Origin: Bacteroidota bacterium
GTDB lineage: Bacteria > Bacteroidota > Bacteroidia > Chitinophagales > BACL12
NCBI GenBank assembly: GCA_016715425.1
Contig: JADKAC010000008.1
Location: 417,001 to 481,000, forward strand
Reading direction: 5' to 3'
Length of the DNA: 64,000 nucleotides
In this document: positions 9,798-18,605 of the stretch, piece by piece
Layout: each line of letters begins with the position of its first letter
How positions within the stretch are numbered: the first letter of the stretch is position 1
Translations under genes and position numbers: made by a program
The notes under the pieces: model-generated
What the model was told of the DNA's origin: nothing
The model's input: the letters and a program-made list of their open reading frames with translations, nothing else
The model's database searches: none

Positions 9798-9860
9798 AGT
9801 AACTTACACTTCATATCACGGTGGCATAATTTTCGCCTCTTCCACATAAAATTCTTTAGT

Positions 9861-10751
9861 ATGAAAATATCTACTACACTAATATTTCTATTATCTGCTA
9901 TTTCTTTTGTAGCACATGCACAAACTTATACTTTCGATTCAGTGGGATATAAGCATATGTCCATAGGTGCAGTTATAATGAAAGATGATATATGGGTAAT
10001 CCGGGAAGGTGAGGGAAAATATATACATGATTATTATCCAATTAATTTAGAAGAACGGCTGAAAAGCGATGGACAGGAAGTTGCTTTTGAAGGTGCATTA
10101 GGAAAAATACCACCAAATGTAAAAATGACAGCAACACCAATTCAACTACATCAATGTCGTAGATTATATCGCACTAAACCCAATGAAGATGGCAGCGAAA
10201 TGGAAGTAGTAAATAAAGAAGCACAGCAGGAAGCTCCTATTTATTTAGAAGATAGAGAAGGAAAAATTATGTATGTGGGCGGCACCTGGATAATTGAAAT
10301 GGATGGAGGAAAAAGATTTGTTCCAGATTATTTACCGGAGGATTTTAAAGTAGATGGTTTGCAAATTATTTTTAGTGGAAATGCAGGAACAAATCCTCCC
10401 AATGTAAAAGCATTAGGTGATCCATTTAGTATTACTGCAATGCAGGCAGTAGAAGAACAAACTATTAATCCGGAAGATATACAAGAACCTATGCGTGATT
10501 TTTATCCATTTGAAATTACATCTGTTGTTTACCGTCAGGAAGGCATTATTAAAAAATTCGGCGAAGATCCGGATGTATATATTATAGAAGCAGAAAATGG
10601 TACTCGCCGTTATTTACCTGCAATAATTCCCGAAGATTTTAAACAGCATAATCTGAAAGTATATTTCAGTGGCAATGCTGGAAATGTTCCACCAAATGTG
10701 CGCATGGTAGGAACTCCTTTTGAATTGGAAACAATTGAAATTGCGGAATAA
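9861..10751 (+). CDS. Secreted protein with three related beta-rich repeats
   Basis: A clear signal peptide (residues 1-20, ending AHAQ) shows export. The mature part contains three related units whose shared pattern is YxP(x)5EDFK, four to six residues, (I/V)xFSGNAGxxPPNV, then GxPF. They centre near residues 70-100, 155-195 and 250-290. The first copy is the most diverged (FEGALGKIPPNVKM). The conserved PPNV and Gly-Asn-Ala-Gly positions suggest one small repeated beta-fold. I do not recognise a named function. A TAATTTTCG sequence about 30 bases upstream of the ATG is a weak -7-like element. A hairpin terminator follows the stop. Confidence 0.7.
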   Translation: MKISTTLIFLLSAISFVAHAQTYTFDSVGYKHMSIGAVIMKDDIWVIREGEGKYIHDYYPINLEERLKSDGQEVAFEGALGKIPPNVKMTATPIQLHQCRRLYRTKPNEDGSEMEVVNKEAQQEAPIYLEDREGKIMYVGGTWIIEMDGGKRFVPDYLPEDFKVDGLQIIFSGNAGTNPPNVKALGDPFSITAMQAVEEQTINPEDIQEPMRDFYPFEITSVVYRQEGIIKKFGEDPDVYIIEAENGTRRYLPAIIPEDFKQHNLKVYFSGNAGNVPPNVRMVGTPFELETIEIAE

Positions 10752-10754
10752 AAA

Positions 10755-10776
10755 AAAGCAGATTAAAATCTGCTTT
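10755..10776. terminator. Bidirectional hairpin terminator
   Basis: Perfect 10-base arms AAAGCAGATT and AATCTGCTTT with a two-base loop, between two convergent genes. An A-run precedes the hairpin and T/A-rich sequence follows it, so it can end transcription from both sides. Confidence 0.8.
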
Positions 10777-10798
10777 ATAAAAATTATGTACTAGAAAT

Positions 10799-11557
10799 TT
10801 ATTCCTGAATACTCACTTGCATTTTAATATCTTTTTTAGGACGGTCACGTTCATCTGTTTGTACCACTGCAATTTTATCAATTACTTCCATGCCTGAAAT
10901 CACTTCACCGAATACGGTATAATTCTGATCTAAAAATGGAGTTCCGCCGATAGTGGTATAAGTTTTAATTTGCTCAGGAGAAAATGTTATTCCCATTTGT
11001 TGTCCAATAGAATTTAATTCACCTTCCGAAGTTGGTTTACCATCCACAATATAAAACTGTGAACCGGAAGATGCTTTTGTTGGATTCACCTGGTCGGGTT
11101 GACGAGCTGCTGCTAATGCACCTTTTTTATGAAATAAGTTTGGTCGGAATTCCGCAGGTACAGTATAGCCCGGGCCACCGGAACCAAGTGTTGCACCTGC
11201 TTTTGCATTGCGGCTATCCGGATCTCCACCCTGAATCATGAAGTCATTCATTACACGATGAAATAATAAATCATTATAAAATCCTTCCTTGGTCAGTTTG
11301 ATAAAATTATCCCGATGCTTCGGAGTTTCATTATATAGTTTCACTAACATATCTCCGTAGGAAGTACTGATTTTTACAATCACTTCTTTTTGATTTTCCA
11401 AAGGCATTTCAGTGTCTTTTTTTTCTTCCTGCGTAATTGCTATGGTATCTTTTTTTGCTGGTTCAACTGTAGTTGTTTTATCCGCATTGGAACATGCCGC
11501 AAAAACAACACATAACATTAATGGCATTATGGTTTTTCTCATATTCATTTTTTTCAA
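10799..11557 (-). CDS. Cyclophilin-type peptidyl-prolyl isomerase, lipoprotein
   Basis: A signal peptide with the lipobox VFAAC (Cys near residue 22) predicts a lipid-anchored periplasmic or outer-membrane protein. The domain from about residue 60 is a cyclophilin: YGDMLVKLYNETPKHRDNF, FYNDLLFHRVMNDFMIQGGDP, SSGSQFYIVDG and YTVFGEVISGMEVID. The catalytic Arg and the FMIQGGD loop are present. These enzymes catalyse cis-trans isomerisation of Xaa-Pro bonds and assist folding of exported proteins. It starts 2 bases after the stop of the 118-residue gene, so the two are co-transcribed. Confidence 0.92.
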   Translation of the reverse strand: MKKMNMRKTIMPLMLCVVFAACSNADKTTTVEPAKKDTIAITQEEKKDTEMPLENQKEVIVKISTSYGDMLVKLYNETPKHRDNFIKLTKEGFYNDLLFHRVMNDFMIQGGDPDSRNAKAGATLGSGGPGYTVPAEFRPNLFHKKGALAAARQPDQVNPTKASSGSQFYIVDGKPTSEGELNSIGQQMGITFSPEQIKTYTTIGGTPFLDQNYTVFGEVISGMEVIDKIAVVQTDERDRPKKDIKMQVSIQE

Positions 11558-11559
11558 GA

Positions 11560-11916
11560 TTATTTAAAGTATTTAATAATATTTCTTTTTAATAATTCTT
11601 CCTGATCAATAATACCTAAAGCAGGTAGTGTGGAATTTTGCTCCCATAGTGGCCAACCTTCCGGATCTTTTCCCACTAAACGGTAATATCCATTCATGCT
11701 TAATAATTTGCACACGGCTATATGCATTAGATATTCTTTTTCTTCCTTATTAAAATCTTTGCGAGTTGAATTTAATTCGTTGATACCAATTAAAAATAAG
11801 ATTGCCTCAAGATTGGGTTTTTTACCAAACTGCTCTTTTAATTTTTGCAACACTGCCAACCATTCAGGATCAAAATCAATTGGCAAATACTCATGTGTTT
11901 TATTTCCTTCCGTCAT
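11560..11916 (-). CDS. Small conserved Bacteroidota protein of unknown function
   Basis: 118 residues, with no signal peptide or membrane segment, so probably cytoplasmic. The sequence is largely helical (WLAVLQKLKEQFGKKPNLEAILFLIGI) and ends with a Trp-rich stretch (GKDPEGWPLWEQN). I believe it is a conserved hypothetical of Bacteroidota but know no function. A TAGTTTTGC box ends 8 bases upstream of its ATG. It is probably co-transcribed with the cyclophilin gene (2-base gap), and may be read independently of the cytochrome genes 21 bases upstream. Confidence 0.7.
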   Translation of the reverse strand: MTEGNKTHEYLPIDFDPEWLAVLQKLKEQFGKKPNLEAILFLIGINELNSTRKDFNKEEKEYLMHIAVCKLLSMNGYYRLVGKDPEGWPLWEQNSTLPALGIIDQEELLKRNIIKYFK

Positions 11917-11924
11917 AAATCATT

Positions 11925-11933
11925 GCAAAACTA
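11925..11933 (-). promoter_or_regulatory. -7 promoter box for the 118-residue gene
   Basis: On the minus strand the bases read TAGTTTTGC, an exact TAnnTTTGC match, ending 8 bases before the ATG at 11916. No TTG is seen at the normal -33 distance. Confidence 0.5.
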
Positions 11934-11937
11934 AACC

Positions 11938-13074
11938 TTACTTAATAAACGGATCTTGATAGGCCGGATTTGTAGCTAAAGAAGTATCGGTGAGTGTATG
12001 TAAAAAAGCAATTAAGGCCGCCTTTTCATCTTCAGTTAAACTTACTCCCCCTTCACTTGAGAATTGCATAAACTGATCTGTAAATGGTGAATCTTGTACA
12101 CCGGTGCTATAATGATCCAACACTTCTTCTAAAGTGGCGAATCTTCCATCATGCATATAGGGTGCTGTAAGTGCAATATTTCGAAGTGAAGGTGTTTTGA
12201 ATTTTCCATAGTCGGAGGTATCACCTGTAATCATACCCAATCCTGCATCCGGAAAATCTGTATAAAACACGGCATCATCTAAACCATTATTGCGGAAAAT
12301 AAAATCAGTAAATAATCCTCCATTAATTCCATGACAGTGAAAACAATCACCACCGAAATTATCGTTGAATAATTCCCAACCCAATAATTCCTGTTCGGTT
12401 AAAAAAACACCGGGTTCTGCATTAAAAGCCTGATCAAATTTTGTATTGCCCGAAACAATTGTGCGATCGAATTGTGCAATTGCTTTCCCCACCAACTCTG
12501 CAGTAATTTCCATGGAATTAAATGCTTCAAAAAATGCACGCTGATATAAAGTATCGGCACTTAGTTTAGCTACAACATTTGGTAAAATTTCATGCATTTC
12601 TAACGGATCTTGTATTGGTAACAAAGCCTGATCTTCTAATGTGGCAGCTCTGCCATCCCAGAAAAACCCTTCAAACTCTGGATTAAGTTGTGAATATGTC
12701 AGATTATATATAGGCATAGCATTGCGTTTACCATCTAACCCATCTATACCTATACTAAATTTTACACTATCTGAAAAAGCATAGTGTGAACTATGACAAC
12801 CCGCACAAGACAGTGTGCCATCACCTGATAATAAGGGATCATAAAATAATTTTCTTCCTAACTCTACACCTTTAATTGTAGTAGGATTATCTGCAGGATC
12901 ATTTGGTAATGCCGGCAATCCCGTTAATCTCGGAATGCTATAAGGTGATGGGTCATACACCCACTTATCATCAGAAGCTGGTGGTATATCAGGTTTACAC
13001 TGTATCAATACGATTGAAAACAGACTCAAGCCAATTGCAAGCAGAAAATATTTTTGGTTGTATTTAATGTTCAA
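11938..13074 (-). CDS. Diheme cytochrome c peroxidase / MauG-MbnH-like lipoprotein (2)
   Basis: A signal peptide with Cys26 (IVLIQC) suggests a lipoprotein facing the periplasm. Two covalent heme sites are visible: CAGCH at residues 90-94 and CFHCH at 244-248. The order and spacing are those of the bacterial diheme peroxidase/MauG family, with family motifs GRKLFYDP, FFWDGRA and APYMHDGRFATLEEV. Members either reduce hydrogen peroxide or, like MauG and MbnH, modify a partner protein through high-valent heme. The MbnP-like gene at the head of this cluster makes the second role plausible, but this is inference. The start is TTG at 13074; no nearby ATG keeps the signal peptide. The gap to the upstream paralogue is 34 bases. 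Confidence 0.9.
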   Translation of the reverse strand: MNIKYNQKYFLLAIGLSLFSIVLIQCKPDIPPASDDKWVYDPSPYSIPRLTGLPALPNDPADNPTTIKGVELGRKLFYDPLLSGDGTLSCAGCHSSHYAFSDSVKFSIGIDGLDGKRNAMPIYNLTYSQLNPEFEGFFWDGRAATLEDQALLPIQDPLEMHEILPNVVAKLSADTLYQRAFFEAFNSMEITAELVGKAIAQFDRTIVSGNTKFDQAFNAEPGVFLTEQELLGWELFNDNFGGDCFHCHGINGGLFTDFIFRNNGLDDAVFYTDFPDAGLGMITGDTSDYGKFKTPSLRNIALTAPYMHDGRFATLEEVLDHYSTGVQDSPFTDQFMQFSSEGGVSLTEDEKAALIAFLHTLTDTSLATNPAYQDPFIK

Positions 13075-13108
13075 AATAAATATTTACTTGTAAACTTATG
13101 GAAGTTCT

Positions 13109-14137
13109 TTATTCATTTTGGTGAGTAAAATCATTATCAGTCAAACTCATTAAAAAATGTAATAAATCAGACTTTTGTTCACTACTTAATTCCAAAGGTT
13201 TTATTAAAGGATTTTTATTCGGATGATTTGCACCACCACTATTATAATGTTCAATCACATCTTGCAAAGTTGCAATACTTCCATCATGCATGAAGGGTGC
13301 TGTTAACTCAACATTGCGCAATGTCGGCACCTTAAATTTATCTGCATCAATAGCGTTATGTGTAATTCTTGCACGTCCGCTGTCTGCGCCATAGTCTTCA
13401 TACAATCCATTATTTTCAAAACTGTAATTTGTAAAATTAAATTCGCTGTGGCATTTGCTACAGTTTAGATCATCACTAAAAAATAATTGCATTCCACGAA
13501 TTTGGGAATCATCTAATGCAGATGAATTATTTTGATAAAAATATTTATCAAATAATGAATTACCGCTAATTAAAGTCCGCTCATAAGCAGACAATGCACG
13601 GGTAATTCCAAAGGCATCCGGTACTTTTTGAAACACTTGATAAAATAAATTACTGTATTCCGAATTTGCCTGTAATCTTTTTATAAGCAATACCATATTA
13701 AAATCCATTTCATGATAATCTTCTAATGGCACATAAATTTGTTGTTCAATTGCAGGAACTCCTCCATCCATCAGCATATAAGGTGCATAGGCAATGTTTG
13801 CAAGGGTGGGGGAATTACGAAAACCCAAACGACCTTCCACACCCGGACTGATTACTACATTATCTGCAAAAGCCAATTCAGTGGCGTGACAAGAGCTACA
13901 TGAAATTGTACTATCAACAGATAAAATAGGATCAAAAAATAATTTCTTACCTAATGCAATCTTAGATTCTGTAAATGGATTATCTGTAGGAATAGGCAAT
14001 GGAGGAAATCCTCTGGGTATTTCTAAAATATAGGATTGTTCATCTGTTTCCGGAACATCCGGAGAACAGGCAAACAATAGAAGTAAACAACATAAAATAC
14101 TTGCTGTTGGAGTGGCCTTATTAACCGACAGTTTCAT
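13109..14137 (-). CDS. Diheme cytochrome c peroxidase / MauG-MbnH-like lipoprotein (1)
   Basis: Paralogue of the next gene. A signal peptide with lipobox LLFAC (Cys24) gives a lipoprotein. Heme sites are CSSCH at residues 80-84 and CSKCH at 226-230, with GKKLFFDP, FRNSPTLANIAY and APFMHDGSIATLQDV typical of the family. Its ATG overlaps the stop of the MbnP-like gene by one base (TAATG), which suggests translational coupling and close functional partnership. In methanotrophs the diheme enzyme MbnH oxidises a tryptophan of MbnP to kynurenine. Whether this enzyme does so, or acts as a peroxidase, cannot be decided here. Confidence 0.9.
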   Translation of the reverse strand: MKLSVNKATPTASILCCLLLLFACSPDVPETDEQSYILEIPRGFPPLPIPTDNPFTESKIALGKKLFFDPILSVDSTISCSSCHATELAFADNVVISPGVEGRLGFRNSPTLANIAYAPYMLMDGGVPAIEQQIYVPLEDYHEMDFNMVLLIKRLQANSEYSNLFYQVFQKVPDAFGITRALSAYERTLISGNSLFDKYFYQNNSSALDDSQIRGMQLFFSDDLNCSKCHSEFNFTNYSFENNGLYEDYGADSGRARITHNAIDADKFKVPTLRNVELTAPFMHDGSIATLQDVIEHYNSGGANHPNKNPLIKPLELSSEQKSDLLHFLMSLTDNDFTHQNE

Positions 14138-14925
14138 TATTCTTTAGAAAAAACATTTCCCAGATTACCAAATAATAAATTAGCAAGATCCCAATTATCA
14201 GAAGTATGTGTAATTGTATTGTCCGTCATATCTACGCCCACAAACAATTTCTGCCAATCAAATACCAAATGTGCGGCATAACTTCCTTGCGCCTCTGCAT
14301 CAAAAGGATAATCTATTTCTACAGTATATAAATATTCATCACCACCCAAGTGCATTTGTATAATTGATTCAAGACTTCCATTCATATCCTTATCCGCATA
14401 TCCGTCAATACGTAAAAAGATATATCCGAAATCCCAGCCCCAGTGCATGTTAGGAAACTGCGGACCTAAAGGATCATCTAAAGGATAAGTAGAAGGATCG
14501 GCATGATTGGCTACTGAATCAAGACCAATATCAAAACGAATTTTAGTATAGTTGCCAGATGGTAAAATTCCCGCAGGGTATTCTTCTTCTTCTGGTTTTA
14601 CCAAAATATATTTTCCGGAATTCGGTGTTTCATTTCCATCAGCATCCACCATACGGATATTAGAAATATAAAAACGAGTAATATCTAATCTGGAAGTAAT
14701 TCCATTTATTACCACAGTATCGCCTTCTGAAATTTCTTCTGTACTAAAATTATTGTGGAGATGTAGACTAAGATTAAACTCCTCGTCATATTCGCAACAG
14801 CAATCCACTTCTGCAGTAGGATCATAATTTAATGCATTGGCATCCATACATCCTTCCTTTTTCTTACATGAGCTTAAAATGGCAAATGTGAAAATTAATG
14901 TGATAAGTAAACTATTCCTTTTCAT
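14137..14925 (-). CDS. MbnP-like metal-binding lipoprotein
   Basis: Lipoprotein with signal peptide and lipobox LSSC (Cys20). Right after it comes a Cys-rich segment, CMDANALNYDPTAEVD followed by a CCC triplet (residues 42-44), a variant of a short Cys motif common in Bacteroidota lipoproteins. The rest (about 48-262) matches the MbnP family: VVINGITSRLDITRFYISNI, YILVKPEE, IRFDIGLDS and NMHWGWDFGYIFLRIDG. Trp162 and Trp164 in HWGWDFGY are candidates for the position that MbnH oxidises in known MbnP. MbnP proteins are linked to copper. It heads a - strand operon with two diheme proteins and faces a divergent + strand unit with a TonB receptor and HMA proteins. Copper is the likely substrate but is inferred. 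Confidence 0.85.
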   Translation of the reverse strand: MKRNSLLITLIFTFAILSSCKKKEGCMDANALNYDPTAEVDCCCEYDEEFNLSLHLHNNFSTEEISEGDTVVINGITSRLDITRFYISNIRMVDADGNETPNSGKYILVKPEEEEYPAGILPSGNYTKIRFDIGLDSVANHADPSTYPLDDPLGPQFPNMHWGWDFGYIFLRIDGYADKDMNGSLESIIQMHLGGDEYLYTVEIDYPFDAEAQGSYAAHLVFDWQKLFVGVDMTDNTITHTSDNWDLANLLFGNLGNVFSKE

Positions 14926-15033
14926 TTTTCCTTTTATATATTAAGTCCAACTAAAACAGTTAAACCGTTAATTATTGCTAAGAAGCAAAATATTGGTATC
15001 AAAGTTTACAAAAAAGATTATATTTTTGTGGGT

Positions 15034-15441
15034 ATGAAGCGCAATGCATTAAATATTACTTCTCTATTGCTATTGGTGGTGTTGTTTTTTGCAACCACTG
15101 GCTTCAATTTATATAGTCATTTGTGTACTTCCAGCGGATTTAAAGATGTATCTATTAATAAAATTGAATCTTGCTGTGCACAGAATAATGAATCTTCAAG
15201 TACAGTTATTGAAAAAGAATCTTGTTGTGAGTTGGACAATAAACTTATAAAACTAGAAATAACAACTACAAGTCAAAAGGTACAAAATTTTGTACCTGAT
15301 GTATTACCTGTAGCAATATTTTTATTACAAGATATATCACCACTGCAAACAAATGTAAATCTTACTCATTCTTCTAAAGATTTGCCACCTCCTAAAATAG
15401 GACGTGATATTTTACTCGCCAATCAGATTTTCCGCATTTAG
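15034..15441 (+). CDS. HYC_CC_PP-family Cys-rich small exported protein
   Basis: About 135 residues with an N-terminal hydrophobic segment (NALNITSLLLLVVLFFATTG), a SHLC motif, two ESCC pairs about 20 residues apart, and a C-terminal DLPPPKIGRDIL. This combination is the pattern for which the Bacteroidota HYC_CC_PP family is named; here the first motif is HLC. Its function is not established, but the paired cysteines and its place before a TonB receptor and HMA proteins fit metal binding. I choose the ATG at 15034; a GTG six bases upstream is possible. A TATATTTTTG run directly upstream, with a TTG at about 14992, is a plausible promoter giving an almost leaderless mRNA. Confidence 0.8.
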   Translation: MKRNALNITSLLLLVVLFFATTGFNLYSHLCTSSGFKDVSINKIESCCAQNNESSSTVIEKESCCELDNKLIKLEITTTSQKVQNFVPDVLPVAIFLLQDISPLQTNVNLTHSSKDLPPPKIGRDILLANQIFRI

Positions 15442-15513
15442 TCATTTCAATTTTTTCATGCACTTCCAATGAAGTTGTATGATTTTGTTTTTTTAATCCA
15501 AAATAAAATTGAA

Positions 15514-17727
15514 ATGCGCAACATATTTATCCTAGTCTTTATAATGGCGTTTTTAAACGCAGTCAACAGTCAGAATATTCAAGGTCATGTAATGACATCC
15601 ACAGAAGATGGCGATATGGAATCTTTACCCGGTGCAAATATCTCATGGCTAGGCACTGCGGAAGGAACAGTAAGTGATCCGGACGGATACTTCAGTTTAA
15701 AAAAAATACCTAAATCCGATATTTTAATAGTCAGCTATATTGGCTTTACAACGGATACAATTGAAGTAGGTTATCAAACAGACTTGCATGTGATGCTTAC
15801 ACAATCCAATACATTAGATGAAGTATTTATTAAAGGAAAACAATCCGCTTCAAAAATTAATACATCGGATGCGGTAAATTCTATTGATTTTAGTAAAGAA
15901 GAATTTCTAAAAGCAGCATGTTGTAATTTGAGTGAAAGTTTTGAAACAAGTATGGTAGTGGATGCCGAATACAAAGATGCAATTACAGGTGCACGCACAA
16001 TTCGATTACTTGGTTTGGATGGAGTTTATTCTCAAATAATGACTGAAAATATTCAAGTTGTAAGAGGTCTTTCTTCATCCTATGGATTAACATACATCCC
16101 CGGTTCATGGATTGAAAGTATTCAAATTTCGAAAGGTCCGGGAAGCGTTATAAACGGTTATGAAGGTATTACTGGATCTATCAATACAGAATTAAAAAAA
16201 CCTTATGAAACTAAGGAGGAAAAATTCTTTCTGAATTTATATGGCAGTAATTCCGGCAGATACGAAGCCAATATTAATTATGCGCAAAATCTGAATGAGA
16301 AATTTAGTACGATGTTATTATTCAGTACAGCACAAGCTCACACCAAATTAGATCATAATGAAGATAGTTTTTTAGATGTACCATTAACAGAAAATTATTT
16401 GCTGATGAACCGCTGGAATTATTTTGGTAAAAAACATGAAGCACAAGCGGGAATTAAATTAGTGTACTCCGATATAACAGGTGGTCAAAATACTTTTGAT
16501 TCAAACATGCCACGCACAATTGATAATGGATATGGAGTAGGTATAGATATTCGCAGAATGGAAGCTTATTTAAAAAACGGGTTTTTATTTACTAGACCAA
16601 ATACATCCATTGGAATAATATTAAATGGAAGTTTACATGAACAAAATTCTTTTTTCGGACTTAATGATTACAATGCCAATGAAGAATATTTTAATGCAAA
16701 TCTGATTGGTCAAACCTATATTTTCAATACAAATCATTTAATAAAAGGAGGTGGTAGTTATATATTAAATAATGTGGATGAAACGTATCAATCAGTAAAC
16801 TACACCAGAAATGAATCTGTACCGGGTGTATTTGCAGAATACAGTTATACATATGATGAAAAACTTAGTGTGTTGGGTGGAATTAGAACAGATTTTCATA
16901 ACCTGTACGGCACTTTCATTTCGCCAAGAATGCATGCAAAATATACCTTGAATTCAAACACCACTTTCCGGTTATCCGCAGGCAAAGCATATAGAGTTGC
17001 AAATGTACTTGCAGAAAACACTTCAATACTTACAAGCGCCCGTCAATTTATTTTGGAAGAAAATTTATTGCCGGAACAAGCATGGAATTACGGCGCTACT
17101 GTTGTTCAAAATTTTTATATTCAAAATAGAACCCTTACTTTGACTGTGGATGGATATCATACAGATTTTGTAAATCAGATAATTGTTGATGTAGATCGTG
17201 ATCCAAATAATATTTATGTAAGTAATCTGTATGGAAATTCTTATTCCAATATTTTACAAGCGGAAGCTAACTACGAAGTATTCAAAAATTTTAATCTGCG
17301 TTTAGCCTACAGATACAGTGATGTGCAAACAACTTATCAGGAAGGAATGTTAGAAGTACCGTATGTATATAAAAACAGAGGATTAATAAATGTGAATTAC
17401 CTTCTTGAAAAAAGTAGATGGGAGTTTGATGCTACTATGCAATATTATGGTGCATCACGGTTGCCTGATATGAGTGCAAATCCGGAAGCAAGTTTTTTGG
17501 AACCCTATTCACCTGATTATGTTTTAGTACTCGCTCAGGTAACAAAAAAATTCAAATTGATTGATGTATATATAGGAACAGAAAATCTTACAAACTATAC
17601 ACAAGAAAATCCTGTGATTGGATATAACGATCCATTCAGCAATAATTTTGATGCAAGCGTAGTTTATGCGCCGACAATGGCTCGAAAGATATATGGCGGC
17701 ATTCGATTAACAATTAAAGAAAAATAA
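15514..17727 (+). CDS. TonB-dependent outer-membrane receptor, probably for metal/copper
   Basis: Outer-membrane beta-barrel receptor. A signal peptide (MRNIFILVFIMAFLNAVNS) starts at 15514; the reading frame extends 15 codons upstream to 15469, but that part does not look like a signal sequence. Next comes a carboxypeptidase-like regulatory domain (about residues 20-105, PGANISWLGT...DGYFSLKKI), then a plug domain with AACCNLSESFET and RLLGLDGVYSQIMTENI, then the barrel ending in KIYGGIRLTIKEK. The CCNLSESFE motif is shared by receptors found next to HMA proteins, which supports metal transport, probably copper. The gene lies between the HYC_CC_PP gene and two HMA genes, with short gaps that suggest one operon. 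Confidence 0.9.
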   Translation: MRNIFILVFIMAFLNAVNSQNIQGHVMTSTEDGDMESLPGANISWLGTAEGTVSDPDGYFSLKKIPKSDILIVSYIGFTTDTIEVGYQTDLHVMLTQSNTLDEVFIKGKQSASKINTSDAVNSIDFSKEEFLKAACCNLSESFETSMVVDAEYKDAITGARTIRLLGLDGVYSQIMTENIQVVRGLSSSYGLTYIPGSWIESIQISKGPGSVINGYEGITGSINTELKKPYETKEEKFFLNLYGSNSGRYEANINYAQNLNEKFSTMLLFSTAQAHTKLDHNEDSFLDVPLTENYLLMNRWNYFGKKHEAQAGIKLVYSDITGGQNTFDSNMPRTIDNGYGVGIDIRRMEAYLKNGFLFTRPNTSIGIILNGSLHEQNSFFGLNDYNANEEYFNANLIGQTYIFNTNHLIKGGGSYILNNVDETYQSVNYTRNESVPGVFAEYSYTYDEKLSVLGGIRTDFHNLYGTFISPRMHAKYTLNSNTTFRLSAGKAYRVANVLAENTSILTSARQFILEENLLPEQAWNYGATVVQNFYIQNRTLTLTVDGYHTDFVNQIIVDVDRDPNNIYVSNLYGNSYSNILQAEANYEVFKNFNLRLAYRYSDVQTTYQEGMLEVPYVYKNRGLINVNYLLEKSRWEFDATMQYYGASRLPDMSANPEASFLEPYSPDYVLVLAQVTKKFKLIDVYIGTENLTNYTQENPVIGYNDPFSNNFDASVVYAPTMARKIYGGIRLTIKEK

Positions 17728-17755
17728 TTTTTTAACAAACAAAAACAACAACAAA

Positions 17756-18106
17756 ATGAGATCAGTAAAAAAATCAGCAACAATGGCAATTGCCATAGTA
17801 ACATTTCTTGCTTTCACAGCATTTACAAATTATAAAACCGAAACAGTAAAAATCCAAACTTCAGCAGTATGCGGTTCATGTGAATCCACTTTAAAAACTG
17901 CATTAAGCAAAGTAGATGGTATTAAATCTGTTTCATTGAATGTAGATAATGCAGTATTAACTGTGAAGTACGATTCAAAACAAGCAGATACAGATAAAAT
18001 TCGCAAAGCAATTAGCTTGGCTGGTTATGATGCAGATGATGTAAAAGCAGACCCAACAGCATACGAAAATTTACATAGCTGCTGTAAAAAAGATGCAGTT
18101 CATTAA
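17756..18106 (+). CDS. Exported heavy-metal-associated (HMA) domain protein
   Basis: 116 residues with an N-terminal hydrophobic signal (AIAIVTFLAFTAFTN), so probably periplasmic. The HMA fold covers about residues 28-100, with the metal-binding CGSC motif at Cys39 and Cys42 and the late SLAGYDADD. A second cysteine pair lies at the end (SCCKKDAVH). HMA proteins bind Cu(I) or other soft metals and hand them to partners. It follows the TonB receptor by 28 bases and precedes another HMA gene by 11 bases. Confidence 0.92.
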   Translation: MRSVKKSATMAIAIVTFLAFTAFTNYKTETVKIQTSAVCGSCESTLKTALSKVDGIKSVSLNVDNAVLTVKYDSKQADTDKIRKAISLAGYDADDVKADPTAYENLHSCCKKDAVH

Positions 18107-18117
18107 TTGAGTATTAT

Positions 18118-18333
18118 ATGAAATATCAATTCAGTACAAGTATTAATTGCAGTGGATGTGTCAAGGCAGTGAGTGCTTTTATTTACGAAGTTCCCGGTAT
18201 TGATAAATGGGAAGTGGATACTGATAACCCTAAAAAAGTTTTAACGGTGGAAGGTAATGTACCTGCAAACTCAATTATTGAGGCCGTTAAAACAGCAGGG
18301 TTTTCTATTGACTTGATCAAAGAGCAGTCTTAG
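18118..18333 (+). CDS. Small cytoplasmic HMA-domain metallochaperone (CopZ-like)
   Basis: 71 residues, a single HMA domain without signal peptide. The metal site is CSGC (Cys11, Cys14). The remaining pattern VPGIDKWEVD...LTVEGNV...AVKTAGFSID fits the ferredoxin-like fold of copper chaperones. Together with the exported HMA protein it gives one chaperone on each side of the inner membrane. A copper role is inferred from family and context. It is the last gene of the + strand metal unit; no clear hairpin terminator follows. Confidence 0.88.
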   Translation: MKYQFSTSINCSGCVKAVSAFIYEVPGIDKWEVDTDNPKKVLTVEGNVPANSIIEAVKTAGFSIDLIKEQS

Positions 18334-18447
18334 AAAAGATATGTCAAACCCTAGTCAGGATATATTTTATAAAAGATAATATTTAAAGAGATTGCCTTTG
18401 ATATGTGGAATAATAAAATGTATAATGAAAGTTTTTGTGAAAGGCTA

Positions 18448-18479
18448 TTGACTTGTATTGTGTATAATCATACCTTTGC
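18448..18479 (+). promoter_or_regulatory. Promoter for rpoD (TTG - 20 nt - TACCTTTGC)
   Basis: A TTG (18448-18450) is followed after 20 bases by TACCTTTGC (18471-18479), an exact match to the Bacteroidota -33/-7 promoter. It would give a leader of about 120 bases before the rpoD ATG. The rest of the 18334-18605 gap shows no gene or other structure that I can support. Confidence 0.7.
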
Positions 18480-18605
18480 AAAACGTTTATGGCTATTGAT
18501 TCAAATTTATACATTCGAAAAATACCCCTTTGCAAATCAATACCTAAAGAACTCTTTTTACCGTTAAGCGTTAACATTATCAGACTTTTTTAAAAGAAAA
18601 ACTAC

